In this document: positions 23,441-35,482 of the stretch, piece by piece
Position numbering within the stretch: position 1 is the first letter of the stretch
Layout of the letters: the number at the start of each line of letters is the position of its first letter
DNA from: Campylorhamphus procurvoides
Taxonomy: Eukaryota > Chordata > Aves > Passeriformes > Dendrocolaptidae
DNA: 64,000 nt
Direction: 5' to 3'
Assembly (NCBI GenBank): GCA_013396655.1
Contig: WBMV01004349.1
Span: forward strand, 599,492-663,491
Made by a program: the position numbers and the translations under genes
Notes under the pieces: model-generated
Seen by the model: the letters and a program-made list of their open reading frames with translations, nothing else
What the model was told of the DNA's origin: nothing
Databases searched by the model: none

Positions 23441-24185
23441 CAGTTCCTCATACTCATCTCTTGTAATGAAAATTCTCCATGTGGGACATGACTAAATTCC
23501 TGTGTTTATTTAAATTTCCTGCTGTGCCATTTCACAGTTCTCCCACTGAATTCTGATCTTCCATGAGCTGTACCATAGCACATACTTATATTCTAATGCC
23601 TGAAAAACAAATGATATCATTAGTTTTAAAGTCTGTAGTAAATTCTTTCTCAAGCTCAGTTTTGGCCCATGTTAATATGGGTTTAAATTAACTAACCAGA
23701 TGTATCCTTTGAGTTCTAGTTGCTTCTTTTTTGCTGCTTTAGAACTACGGTCCCAATGAGTTTTGTCCATTTAAAGTTTTCTAATAATGTTTCAGAGCTT
23801 CTGATACAGTTTATTTCAAAAGTATCCCCACCACATTCAATCATTCTGCCCTTCTAGCCATTCCCTTGAAACTCCCTTTTAACTAGTCTCCTCTTATTTT
23901 TTTTGTAGTTTCTCTTTAAACTTTATCAGAGTAGATTCTGCTTTTCCCCCTCTCCTTACAGAGCATTGAACTCCAGTCTATTAAAGCCACTCTTCTGTGT
24001 GATGGGTTTTGATGGTGAGACCTTGAACAAGATCTCCTGGACTGCTCCACACTAAATCAAATATTGCCTCTCCTCTTTCCTACACTCTGAGGAAACAGCT
24101 CTTGCACTGCCTGGAAATGTAGTCTCAACACCTCACACTTTGTACCACTCACTAATCACCACGGGGGCAACTGAAGTCTACTTTT
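23441..24185 (-). mobile_element. Ancient CR1 endonuclease-region remnant, antisense
   Basis: On the minus strand near 24,180 the reading begins with a decayed D-F-N/S motif (GACTTCAGTTG). Further on come the CR1 words GAGGAGAGGCAATATTTGA and TTTAGTGTGGAGCAGTCCAG, matching the RGEAI-LDLV-SGAQ segment of the AP-type endonuclease in deep CR1 lineages known from turtles and crocodilians. Then come TTTAAAGAGAAACTAC and GGAGACTAGTTAAAAGGGAG, matching the linker before RT. Stops are frequent. Family order is from knowledge; age is inference. Confidence 0.55.
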
Positions 24186-24459
24186 TTTGTGTGTTTTCAG
24201 ATCTGAGAACACTACTCAGGGCTTGATGACCCTGGGCAGCATCAGTGAGTCGTCCCACGGAGCTCAGCACAGCCACCACATCATTCATTATCAAATCTGC
24301 ATGAAATGTCTGTAATTTCTTATCAAATCTGCTTGAAATTCCACAGCAATCACTGCCTAAAGACACAGTGAACTTCTTTACCTCCTTGTGCTTTAAGATC
24401 TCCTTGGGGTCACTGATCCCAGTTACTCTGTCGTTACTACAGGAGTTACACCCTCCTAC

Positions 24460-24868
24460 AGTGTGAGGGAGCTGGGGCTGTTCAGCCTCCAGAAGAGATG
24501 GTCCAGAGGAGCCCCATCCACACCCATCAGTGCCTGCAGGGAGGGGCAGAGCTTGGACCAGGCTCTGCTGGGGGGCCAGCAATGGCACAAGAGGCCACAG
24601 GCACAAACTGATGCCCAGCGAGTCCCACCTGCACAAGAGGAAGAACTTCCTTGTTGTGCTGTGACTGAGCACTGAACAGAGACCAGAGAGGGTGTGGAGT
24701 CTCCTCTGGGGTTATTCCAGACCCCTCTGGACACAATCCTGTGCCATGTGCTCTGGGATGGCCCTGCTGGAGCACCCACTGTGGTCCCTCCCAGATGGAA
24801 CCATCCTGTGATCCCATGGCTGTTTCCATGACTGTGATTCCGTGACTGTGATGCCACGATATGTCCCA
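24460..24868 (+). mobile_element. CR1 LINE 3' portion with decayed tail
   Basis: Sense copy of a distinct CR1 family: GAGCTGGGGCTGTTCAGCC (the ELGLFSLE coding end), GAGGAAGAACTTCCTTG, GTGGAGTCTCCTCTGGGG, GACACAATCCTGTGCCATGTG, CTGGAGCAC, then CCATCCTGTGATCCCATGG. The tail has expanded into several degenerate TGACTGTGATTCC units (24,820-24,865). The 231-codon antisense frame over it is the reverse of the repeat and not a gene. Confidence 0.88.
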
Positions 24869-26162
24869 CTGATCAGCGTCTCTTTGTTGAGTACCTACAA
24901 GGCCTGGTAAGTCAATACCTTCCTTTAGAATTGAGTGTCCAGTCCACCTCCTTAATTTTTTAAATGATAAAATTTGATTGCTACATGGAAGTATCTGGTA
25001 TTGGTTCAACTGCTTGGTTTGTATTTGTGGTATCGTTAAAGCCACCTTCATCCAAGGTCTGTTTTGGCCACGTGAGAATCTGCCTCTCATGGGCATGTTC
25101 CAACAATTCCAAAAATGTATCCTGGCCGGTCCAGGTCCTGATCCCATATGCATTTTTCTCAGATATGTGCCTTGAGGCTTCTCCTTCATCTGCTTTGTGC
25201 TCAGTTCTGAGGACCCAAACATGTGATTCCCATGGGACTCACACAGGGTCTGCCATGGACTTCACTCAACCCCAGGAGACACTTCATGAGATCTGCACAT
25301 CTGGGTCTCACCCCATGGTCCTCCCAGAGCATGTTCTAACCATCCAACAATGGATGGTTAGAACCATCTACCCTACTGCATCCTCCATCTGGGACACTGC
25401 ATCCCACAGCCAGCATTTGGTGGTGTCTATTGGGCAGGTGATTAGGTGGGTCCGTTGGGCATGTGTCCCTCATCTCTTGGATCTCCACAAACATCCCTGT
25501 GACATTGAGAACAGAAATCAAAATCTCACTGGAAAACCAAAAATTATGGATGTGTTCTGCTTGGGTTGGATTTCTTAAAAGCCATGAGGAATGAATGTGA
25601 CAAATCATAATTAATCCCCCCAAATGAGTAGCTGCAGCTTTCTCAACAACTCTGGAAAAGATTTCTTGAGCATTGGGATGACTTGCCATTACTCTTTTCC
25701 AGCAGAAGAAAATTTAGGAATTGAGACAAACCACTGTAGAAAATCCTGTAGTGAAGTATTTCTAAGAGTTTTGTGCAGATCAGAACATTAATCAGCCTCT
25801 GTAGAGAGAATACTCTTTTCTAGTACGTCTATTTTTGTATTTTTAATATTAGAACATGAAATTTTGGTTTGTCTGTACAAAATCCCCAAGGAGCAGAAGA
25901 GATTAACCCTGGAGACCAAGTGTCAGAAATCAGATGACTTACTCCTGCCGGTAGAACCACAGGGGAATCAGGTGAAAGGGAGATGGTGGAGGAATAGAAT
26001 TCCCAGGGAGATGGAGAAGCAGGAAATGATGCCCTTAAAGCGAAAAAAATACTAAGATTTAAATGGAAGATTTTTGTATGTGAATATATATACACCCAAA
26101 ACGGTTTTAAACTAAAAAAATCCTAGTTTTAAACTGAAAGAGGACGGGGTTAGCTGGGATAT
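24869..26162. other. Unique DNA, no gene seen
   Basis: Includes the hairpin at 25,333-25,364. The plus frame 24,964-25,578 (204 codons) lacks domains and is AT-poor by chance. AT-rich from 25,800 to 26,130. Confidence 0.5.
25333..25364. repeat. Perfect 13-bp inverted repeat with 6-nt loop
   Basis: Left arm GTTCTAACCATCC (25,333-25,345), loop AACAAT, right arm GGATGGTTAGAAC (25,352-25,364). All 13 pairs are Watson-Crick. Not within a recognised repeat. It could be a local inverted duplication from template switching, a protein-binding palindrome or a structured RNA stem. Confidence 0.9.
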
Positions 26163-26380
26163 TGGGGAGGAATGCTCCCCTGTGGGGGTGGGCAGGCCCT
26201 GGCACAGGTTGGGCAGAGAAGCTGTGGCTGCCCCATCCCTGGAAGTGTCCAAGGGCAGGTTGGATGGGGCTTGGAGCAACCTGGGCTAGTGGAAGGTGTC
26301 CCTGCCCATGGGAGGGGTGGCACTGGATGAGGTTTAAGGTCCATTCTGACCCAAATCTTTCTCAGAGTCTGTGATTCAAT
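26163..26380 (+). mobile_element. CR1 LINE 3' end
   Basis: Sense copy: GTGGGCAGGCCCTGGCACAG, GTTGGGCAGAGAAGCTGTGG, CATCCCTGGAAGTGTCC, GGGCTTGGAGCAACCTGGGC, GGAAGGTGTCCCTGCCCATG, then GACCCAAATCTTTCTCAGAG and GTGATTCAATGA. 5'-truncated at about 215 bp. Confidence 0.9.
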
Positions 26381-28984
26381 GAAAATTTGTGCCCAAACTT
26401 GTCAGGACTGGAAATGGTCAAAGGCTTGAGCAGGAGAGATGTTGCCTCTCAGCAAATTTGTTTTGGTTAAAAGAGCATCTTAAAATCCTGGTGCTGCCCT
26501 GTCCCTTCTGCTGCTCCAGCACCCACTGCCATCGCTCAGGCTGGAGGGAAACACTGGGATCCATTCCTGGGTTTCTGTGGGAATACACAAGCCTTGTGGC
26601 AGTTCCCAAAGTAGCTGGAGTGACACATGATCAGCCACCTTCTCCATTAGTGCTGGATCCCTTTTCCTCCCAGAAATTAACTCTGAGCACTTTGGTTTCT
26701 CTCAGTGTGCTCTGTTATTACAGAGGGACTGATCATGGGAACATATTTCCAGCCACTGATAGCTCTTGAACTCCTCACACTGGTATTTGTCTTCCACTGC
26801 TCATGGTTTATGGTGAACAAGCCACCCCATCATTCACTGTGGCTCCATGGCTGGAATGTGCATGGATAAGTGACAGATGACAGGTGTTTCCAAGCATCCA
26901 CACACAGAATAAATGTCAGTCCTTGTGTGCTGGGCAGGGAGTCAAGGTGACATTGCTACTTGTTGGGAAAGAAACTGGGGATTCACCAAAAATCTCACAG
27001 CACAACAACAAAGTCAACCTCTCTGCACACAGTTTCGGCAAGAAAAGCTAAAAAAAACTTCTTTCCATTTTTTCTTTCTTTTTAATAACAGATGATTTTG
27101 ACATCAACCAGTATGTAATTAGAAGGGGTCACCAAAATAAAACATGGGTGGGACCGAATCTGGGTTTCCAGTTGGTGTGAGTAAGCCTGATGCAATGCAC
27201 GGACACATTTCTGGGTTGGGGCTTTGGAGCGGACATTTTCATCTTCTTGCAGAGCCCAGGGAGAGATTCCATTTCAGAGGACACCAAATACTCTTGGGTG
27301 GAAGAGGAGAAACCTCTCTAAGCCCTGGCACCAACATCGGCCAGTGAAGGGGAAGGTCTGAGCTGGAGAAGCATGGGAATTGAGGCACTGCTGGTGTGGG
27401 AGAGCTCTTGTGCTGAGAGAGGGGCCTCAGATGCTGAACTGCATCCCTGGGACCCTGGGCTGGTTCCTCAGCCACCCCAAGAGACCCCAAATCGGACAAT
27501 AAAATGGCTGTCATTAGAAGGGGTCCCTTGACCCTTGACACATCCAGGTGGGAAAGCAGTTTTCCAAGCAGTTTTCAGGCAGGAGGACTCATTGCATTGT
27601 TGAGACCCAATCCCGGCACTTAGAAGGGTCTTTAGCCCTGCAAAAAGGCAAGTCCTTGACATTTGGGCAGAGCACATCCTTCAAAAGAGGAGCTCTCTGA
27701 GGCAGAGGACACACCTTCCCTCGGGACTTTGTTTCATCACCTCCATTGTTAAAATCTTGTGGCTTTTTTAGTCTGAATTGCTGCAGCTTCAGCTCCCAGC
27801 CATTAGTTCTGACTCTGTCTCTCCCCATTACATTAAAGAGCCCTTTGGTGCCTGGTGCTTTCTCCCTGTGCAGGAACTCACACACTACTCGAGTCTCCTC
27901 TGACTCTTCTTTTCTACAGTCCAAACAGATCGGGCTTTAAAAATCATTCACTTTAGAGCAATTTCTCCCAGTCTCATATTATTTCTGTGGCTCTTTTCGG
28001 AACCTTCTCCTGTTCCTGTACCCTCTTCCCAGCACAAACATCAGACTGGCATCTCATAACCCAGACTTGATGGGAACATTTCCCCATGGAGGGAAGAGAT
28101 CTTTCCTTGCCTGCGTTAACATGTGCAACATTAACTCTTGGCGCCTTGGCAGCTCTTATCTCTTCACTTGCCCACAGGGATCTTCCTTCCATTCTTGGAG
28201 TCACTATTTTCCAGGAGGTCCTTTCTGCCTTTAGGTGGATAAGTTTGCATTTGTCTTCACATCCCTACCTGTGATCCCAGGCACTCAATTAGCTGCCTGG
28301 TCGGGTGCATTGCAAACATCTGCTGCATCCAGGCAACGTGCTCCTCTAACCTACCTCCAGGTCCAGCAGAAAAGGAAATCAGACTTGTTTGGGGGGATCT
28401 AACTGCTACAAAACAACATGGGCCAACATTTGCTGATTTTTGAGGTGTTCAGCTTGTGGTGAAGCCATTATTTTGCACAGGACCAATGCCAGGTTCACTC
28501 ACTTAGAAATAACTCTTATTATCCCACTACCCCAGCTTGAATATAAACAACTATTAAAACATCACATCAAGTAGAAGAAGTCTCCTCAACTTGCTATTTT
28601 AAGATGCTGAAGCATAATATTGAATGTTCAGATCTAGCAGATGTTGCTGAATATTACCCTGACATGGAAAGGGACAGCAAAAATACATCTGTATGCCTTG
28701 ACAAACACACACCCTGAGGCACTCAGGGCCCACTCCTGCCCTCTAAGTGTCATTTTGGTGTTTGAATGTGTATTGTTTGGGTGTCTGGAAAAGAGGAAAG
28801 CCAACTGGAGACTTTCTGTTTGTATTTTATTCCCAGTTTATTTGCAAACCCCGGCTGCCAGAGCTCAGTAGTGAGAGGGACAGTGTCACACGGGCTCTTG
28901 TGCAGGTCGTGCTGTTGGGGCTGAAACTCTGAAATTACTTTTTGGGTGTATTCAATATTATAACACAAATAAATATGTATATTT
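26381..28984. other. Unique DNA, no gene seen
   Basis: No interspersed repeat recognised over 2.6 kb. Frames up to 126 codons on both strands have no domain or splice pattern. The stretch 28,400-28,660 is AT-rich unique text. Confidence 0.5.
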
Positions 28985-29096
28985 AAGGCCAAGTTGGACA
29001 GGGCTTGGAGCAACCTAGTCTGGTGGAAGGTGTCCCTGCCTGTGGAATGCGATGAGCTCCAAGATCCTTCCCAACCCAGACCACTCTGTGATTCCC
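28985..29096 (+). mobile_element. CR1 LINE extreme 3' fragment
   Basis: AAGGCCAAGTTGGACAGGGC, TTGGAGCAACCTAGTCTGG, GGAAGGTGTCCCTGCCTGTG, then CCAACCCAGACCACTCTGTG and ATTCCC. Only about 110 bp of the 3' UTR is present. Confidence 0.85.
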
Positions 29097-29204
29097 TGCC
29101 CTGGTTCTCAGCTGAGCAGCTCCTCCAGGATCCGCTTTTCGTGCAGAGGTGCTGGCTCCGAGTCTCTTCAGACTCCTCTTTCTCCCTTGAAACAAAAAGG
29201 GTGT

Positions 29205-29430
29205 GTATGAAAAGCATTTGTAATTATCATACAGTGCAGCACATTAGCACAGATATAGCTACAGTTCTGTCACTTTGTAGTGCTAATAGTGTATTGTTGG
29301 TGTTGTGTTTCCCCTACAATGACAGCACGAAAGGAACATTAATGCCTGGCAGCCTAGATGCAAAGACACAGCATTATTGTACTATAAATATGGGGGTAAA
29401 TATAACAGACTTATGGCATGTATAACGTAC
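29205..29430. promoter_or_regulatory. Candidate conserved noncoding element
   Basis: Unique block with enhancer-like words: TTTGTAATTATCATACAGTG, CAGCACATTAGCACAGATA, TAGTGCTAATAGTG, GGAACATTAATGCCTGG and TACTATAAATATGGGGG (MEF2-like A/T core). The balance of AT motifs and intervening non-repetitive text with no repeat similarity suggests constraint. No alignment is available to confirm. Confidence 0.33.
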
Positions 29431-32400
29431 ACTGTTGGATTAGAGCACAACAGTCCTTCCTCCTTATGCCAGGAGTCAGGTTGTGGAAAGAAATGGTGAC
29501 TGCCCCATGTGTTATAGATCCAAATGACTGCAGAGTGGCACAGCAGAATGAGGTCTCTATTGACCATGCACTCAGATTTCAAAATAAACGTGGGTTGTGC
29601 AGCAGCACTGACAGGAAAGACCCATGGAGGCCAGCTGGAGAGGGGAAAGGCTGTCACTGGGAGGGGGGAAATAAACCCAGACCGATCAAATCTCAGCCCC
29701 AATGCCGGGCAGTGCCACCAGCTCTGTGCCCCTCTTGGGTCAGGAGGGTGTGGAGACACCGCAGCTCCCCTTTCCCTTTTGCTCTGCCCTCTCTCTGCTT
29801 CTTCCCTCTCTTTGTCCTCTTGCACTTGCTGTTGTTGGGCACTAGGGTTGGGGAGGACCCCACTGCTCACCTGGGCACTTCCCTGAGCTCTGAAACGTTC
29901 TTCAGGGATCTCCCAGGGCAGCCAGTCTGGGATGGCGAGTTCCCACCCCAGTGCTGGAAATCACACTCTTAAACAGGCTGTGGGACCTTCAGAGGGTGGT
30001 GATAGCACTGTCTGTGCAGGGCATCTGCCTTAGTTCCTGCTGTGGAACCGGAGCAGCCTCTGCTGAAGGAGGAGCAGCTGCAGAACCACACAGGGTGAAG
30101 CACAACACGACTCTGCCCCGTGACCTGCTGTGCCCACAGAGGGGATCCCACAGACAGGGAGTGGTCCTGCAGCCAGCACTGGTATCCATCCTACCAGCCT
30201 GGCACCAGGTGTCCTCAGGTGGTAACCGTGGTCTGAGGGGGGAAATTCAAAGGTTGACCAAAGTGGGAGAGTGGCCACTGGCAAACAGGAACTGTTGGAC
30301 AAGCTGGTCCCAGCGACTCCCTGGAGCAGCCCAGGAGGACAAAACCCGGCATGTGTTCATGCAAGGGAACTTTGTTTGCATTTTTTCCAGGCTTTCTTTG
30401 CTTCTTTTAGCAACGAGATAAAATCCCAGGAGTCTTGAGGGAGCTTCTCACACCTCCCTGCATCCAGACCTGCTCCCCCCCAGCCACCCGCTCTGCCAGT
30501 AACTGAGAAATATCAACCATATATTTTTACAACAGAGTTCAACTGTGCCTGACACAAAGTTCCTACAGCCCACAGACCGTGGATCTTTAGACCTGCATTC
30601 CCCTTTCTGCCTCTTCCAGCCTGTCTCTACACTTCCAGCAGCAGGCAGGGTCGTCAGGACCTGTGTGATGGGCAGGGAGTTACTATTTGCTCCGACATCC
30701 AAAATTTTTGTGATATTCTCAGAAGAAACTCACCTGGAAGCAGAGACAGAGTCTGGAAAATAAAAATCCATAAGATTTTCAGCCATGTCCAGCTGCAAGG
30801 CTTGGAAATGGGGTTGGAAAGGCAAGGGATCAGTGGCCTGATTGCTCTCATGGGTGGTTCCACTTGCTCTGTACTCTGTGGACTCTGATGCCAATGTTTT
30901 GCTGATTTAGGGTGACACAAATTCACAGTGTGTCTAAAGCAGCAGAAGGAGGTGAAGAAAGCAGACAACTACTCTGGCCAGCTTTGATGCCTCTAAGAAA
31001 ACCCTCCCAAAAGCATCACTGATGGCTCTTGGGTCCTCCCTCTGTTCACTGTGCATTCCCCATTGCTCCATCTGCCAGGCAGCCCCAGGGGCTGTGCCAA
31101 AGGAAGGGAGCATAAAACATCTTTAAATTATTCAGCTCTTTGATATAAGGTGAGTTCTACCTCTGGTGCCTCCTGAGCCAAAGTCATATCTCTGCACCTC
31201 ACATGTAAAGGGTACAGCAAACTCCTCTGAACTGCTTCTTTACGTGAGTTTTCCTTCCTTGAGAGACATGGTAAGATGTCAGTTGAAGATCCAGGTAAAA
31301 AGGGGAGGCTTGGCATCCTCATCCCATTGTGAAGGTTGCATTTTCTGATGGCAAATGATGAAGATTGATTGATCTCATTCTTCTGGCATTTTCCAGCTGC
31401 TTTGTCACACAAGGTCACTCTTTTGGCACCCTCATGCTAAGCCTTTCTGAGACATTGCGCCAGGAAATTCGTTATTTAACGAGGGAGTTTCAAAGTAAGG
31501 TTTGGGGTTCCCTGTGCCGAGATCTCTGATGGGGTTTCCAGCCAGCTGGTGATGTTTTCATCCTGCAGCTCTGCTCAGGAAAGCTGCAGAGGGAAAAACA
31601 CCAGGCAGCTCTCCTGGCACAGGCTGTCTGAGCTGCCACAACCTGCTCGAGGTTTCCAGATTCAGGGAGGAGTGAAGAAATGGAGGTGCTCCATGGCAGC
31701 CTTGCAGACATCCACCCTTCACAGCAGCTCCTCTCTCACCTGGAGCCTGGTGACCTCTGTTTGTGTCAAAGACAGCCATGAAGAGGAGAAGGCTCAAATT
31801 GTACCTACTCAGGGTCTAGGGATGCTTGACATCACTCCAGGTAGCAGGGTAGGAGGAGGGGATGTGACACCACCACCACTGCTGTTTCTATTGCTATGGG
31901 TGGGCACATTGTCATATTTGAGGACTGTCCCAGAGACCTTTCCCACCAACGTTCCCCTCCTTGGCTGTTGCAATAATCCAGGGTGCACCCACTGACTCAT
32001 TCTGTCAGCTTGGGGCAGATCAGGTCAATGTGCACTGCAGGTGAAACCAGCACATGGTGTAAGAGCTACAGAGGTGGCCAAGCTCCCCTGGGGCATCCTG
32101 ACCAATAGTCCAGTTGTGTCCCAGCAGGTCCCACAACCTTCCTGACCCCTGTGTTCCATGACTCCCATGGGTTTTTCCCCTCCACAAAGCAGCTGTTGCC
32201 AACACACACCTCTCCTTTCTCCCTGTGAAGCCAAGGCACCCCAGTCCTGGGAGACTGAGGAGACTCATTTCCATTTAACATCTGGATCCAAATGCAGCTG
32301 TTTGGTGCTGCCCTCCACGTTTCCATGTAACTTTCCCAGAATGATGAGGTGAGCTGTTCCAGGCACTTTTCCTTTGCCTTAGGCCCATGCCATGTCTGAC

Positions 32401-32881
32401 TGCTGGGTGTCCTTGAGGGAGGTGCTCAGTGGAGGGGCACAGCCTTGCCCTTGCCCCCACATCCCCTTGTGGAATCTGGGGAGCCAGAACACTCACATAT
32501 GTGGGATGCATTTCCTCCCACCACAGATCTGGCCTTCAGACTGAGATGCTCTTGGCTGCTCTGACCTCTCCATGAGGTGTCAGGTAAAGCCCCCTTGGGG
32601 TTTGTCTGTGCTCAGACTTGTGCCCATTAAGCATAAGGTGCCACACTGGCAGGACTTAGTTCAACCTGAGGGAAGGTGCAGCATGTTCTCTTTCTTCCCC
32701 ATGAGCCAGGCCCCCTTCAGTTTTCAAAAAATAATGGAGAAGAAGCTTCAGCTCATTTGAAATAAATCCTGCAATCACAGTGAAAAAGTCTGCAGTGGTC
32801 GAATTGGTTTAACTGGACTGGTTCAGGTCTCCTTGTTATCAGCCACCCAAATCCTCCAGAGGGAGAATTTTTGTTTCCACA
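29431..32881. other. Unique DNA, no gene seen
   Basis: 3.4 kb without a recognisable repeat. Several overlapping frames (up to 184 codons at 29,418-29,972 and 148 codons at 31,549-31,995) occur in balanced-GC DNA on both strands. None shows a domain, start context or acceptor/donor pattern I would call a gene. Confidence 0.5.
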
Positions 32882-33050
32882 AATCACAGAATCACCACCA
32901 GGTTTGAGTTGGAATGGACCTAAAAGCCCATTTCCATCCACTCCCTGCCATGGGCAGGGACACCTTCCACTAGCCCAGGCTGCTCCTAGCCCTGTCCAAC
33001 CTGCCCTTGGACAGCTGCGGGGACGGGAATTCCAGTGTTCCAAATCCGAG
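32882..33050 (-). mobile_element. CR1 LINE 3' end, antisense
   Basis: Plus strand: AAATCACAGAATCACCACC, GAGTTGGAATGGACCTAAAAG, CCATGGGCAGGGACACCTTCC, CCCAGGCTGCTCCTAGCCC, CTGTCCAACCTGCCCTTGG. This is the reversed CR1 3' end, about 165 bp, 5'-truncated. Confidence 0.88.
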
Positions 33051-34530
33051 GAAAATAAAGAAGCGGACACATCTCAGCAACCTTGAGGCAGATGTACATC
33101 CTAGAAGGACTCTGTAATCTAGAAGATTCTCTACTGAGCCATGGAATGATGGTGTCACATGCTGTGCTCCTGTAATTACAGTGTTTCCAGAGTAAACTCA
33201 ATTTTAAGGGTTTAGAACTTTCCTTAAGGGAGTGAACAGCAATGACCTTTTTCTGCATTCTGGGCAGGTTTTAAGGTCATTATGTGAGTGTTAACTTTCT
33301 GCTCAGAGTAAAAGCATTCCACAGTATTGGCAAAAATGAGCATAGTCATCTTAATTTTCTCATCTACTTAATTTCAGGAGCTTTTATAATTAAATGTTTG
33401 GTTGCACTGGCAAATAGAAGAAGCAAATCCTTGTCATCATGAAAACAATCCTATTCCATCTGTGTGCTCTGCTGGGGAGGAATGAAAATGGCTTTGAAAA
33501 GAACTTCTCCTTAGAAAGACAAAGGATGATTTTTTCATGTTGGAAGAGCAGATGGGTGTTATTTTCTCAATGTATTTTCTCAAGACCTTGGATTCTTCTC
33601 CCCAGATGGTATCCAGTGATCCTCTGCTTGAGAACATGCACTTCCCAAGGTAATTGCACATTTCCCTGCACTGCTGGATTGAGTTCTGCAGCTTCAAGAG
33701 TGGCCAAACCCTCCCAGGCATCTGCCACCCTGGAGCTAAACCCAAGCTGTGAGGAGGTGGGGGGTGAGGAGCAGAGTGGTGGCCATGAGGATGAAGCTCT
33801 TCATGGGTGCACAGGATGACCAGGACACACAAAGTCTTCTGCTTCGCACAGGGGAAGGGTAGGAGCTACCACACCCACCACCCTTCCCCAGACAAGTGGC
33901 TGCGTTCTTTAGGAAACAAAACTACCCAGATAACCCCAAAATACACTGAGAAGAGTCTGGGCCACAGTCCTGACCTTTTTCCTAGAAGGAGACCATCATA
34001 TTTGGTAGGATTCCCTTTGGGATCATTGCTCAGGTGCACGACTGCAGAACAAATCAGGCCAGAGTTTAAGTTTAGCTTCTCTCAGCTGTATGACTCCACC
34101 TTCCCTCAGAGACAGAATTTGTTTTCCTTTAGGAAACCACCATTCTGGAGTGGGAGAAGTTCACTGTTCTCAGGGATACAAGTCTTGCACATGGTTCCCC
34201 ACCTGTGACTGGGGACCCCACAGCTGGAAAGCATTTCCTGTTGGGGAGCTCCTCTGTCGAAACACTGTTGACATGTTGGACATGTGGGAGAGAATGACAG
34301 TCATTCAGAGGCTGGAAAATGGTATTCTAATAAAAAATAACCACTTGATCCTTTCTGATCAGCCAAAAAGGTGTAACTCTAAGATTTCAAGATCTTCCAT
34401 GGGGAGAGGAGCCTGAATGGTGGGTGACAGAGTAGGAAAAGGCAGATGAGAGCCAACAGTCAGGCAGGTATGTAGGATTGTTAGTAGTGACGTTAGTGCA
34501 GAGATGGGTTCATGAAAACAGCATGCCTGG
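33051..34530. other. Unique DNA, no gene seen
   Basis: The part 33,250-33,440 is AT-rich unique text (GGTCATTATGTGAG, TTTTATAATTAAATG) that may be constrained. Frames of 126-133 codons around 33,440-34,210 have no domain features. Confidence 0.45.
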
Positions 34531-34712
34531 GGTCACAGGGGATTTTTTATCACTTGGAGCCTTTAAATCAAATCTTGCCACCTCTTCAGAGGCTTTAAAG
34601 GGAAGTTATGGAATTGAAATGTGAATGACTGGTGAGTCTTTGGCCTCTGTTAAGCAGAAGGTCCAAAGAACAGTTGCTGGTCCTTTGTGGTCTGAAGTCT
34701 ATGAATCCCTTC
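34530..34712 (+). mobile_element. Ancient CR1 3' end (turtle/crocodile-like lineage)
   Basis: The block order matches the 3' UTR of deep CR1 lineages: GGGGATTTTTTATCACTTGG, AGCCTTTAAATCAAATCTTG, GGGAAGTTATGGAATTGAA, TGACTGGTGAGTC, GGCCTCTGTTAAGCAGAAGG, TGCTGGTCCTTTGTGGTCTG and AAGTCTATGAATCCC. In turtles the equivalent reads roughly as tttaaatcaagattgg ... ttatgg ... ggtcccttctgg ... tctatgaatc. This relic predates the bird-specific CR1 groups in the window and is not coding. Confidence 0.65.
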
Positions 34713-35482
34713 CTTTCAGCAGCTTTTTCAGTCCAGTGAGGAGATTGTTCATGTCATTCAAATTGTACATCTGAGAGGAGCCAAACTTCTTAAAGCCTGT
34801 CCTGGATTGCTCAGCTCATAATTATGGTGGGAGCAGTGAGCTGAGGGACATACAGAGCCAGGAGACTGCAGGAGAGCACTGCAGGGTGGACTGCCTCAGA
34901 AACATGTCCCTCAATGTGCTACAGCAGCTCCAGCCTCCCCCTGCAAAACACTCTGGATGCTGCCTAGGGGTGGGATGGGACAGGAGCTACAGGGGGGGCA
35001 ACACTCAGGACAGCACAGATTGCTTAAAAATCATGACTAGAGGGTGAGGAATAGCAGAGAAAGTGACAGAAAAAAGGGCTTAAATGGTGTCAGATCCAGC
35101 TGTTGGGCTGTTGGTTGAACTGGGCTGTGAGTTCTCCTTGCTCACGTTCTAGAGAACATGTGCCCAGAGCTACCAGGGAACAGGGAGCCTTTCTTACAGG
35201 AGTGAACTGAAAACATGGGCCAGAGCTACCAAAAATGGATTTATCGTTTGTGAATCTGCCTGGGAGACATCAGAAAGGGAGAGGAGCTGTTTGAACTAGG
35301 GGCGGCACAGGACAGGTGGACTGGCAGGTGAATGGAGCCTGGAACCCAGAAGGATCCAATCCCCAGAGAACTGGGGTCTGGGTGGGACAGGCAAGAAACC
35401 AAACTGATTTCCAGTTGGGAAGGAAAACTTTTATGAGCAGGAATGTCATGAATATGTACACTCCTTGTACTGGGGGATATGT
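34713..35482. other. Unique DNA, no gene seen
   Basis: No recognised repeat, exon or RNA gene between two CR1 copies. Confidence 0.5.

Noticed and set aside
24527..25222. 231-codon minus-strand open frame
   Set aside because: Its second half is the antisense of a CR1 3' end and the rest is unique DNA without domain features. Chance frame.
25820..26130. Possible small protein gene (63 codons, lysine-rich)
   Set aside because: No homologous pattern, overlapping antisense frame of 88 codons, AT-rich context; no support.
29418..29972. 184-codon plus frame
   Set aside because: No domain, overlaps another plus frame of 120 codons and a minus frame of 162 codons; typical of GC-balanced noncoding DNA.
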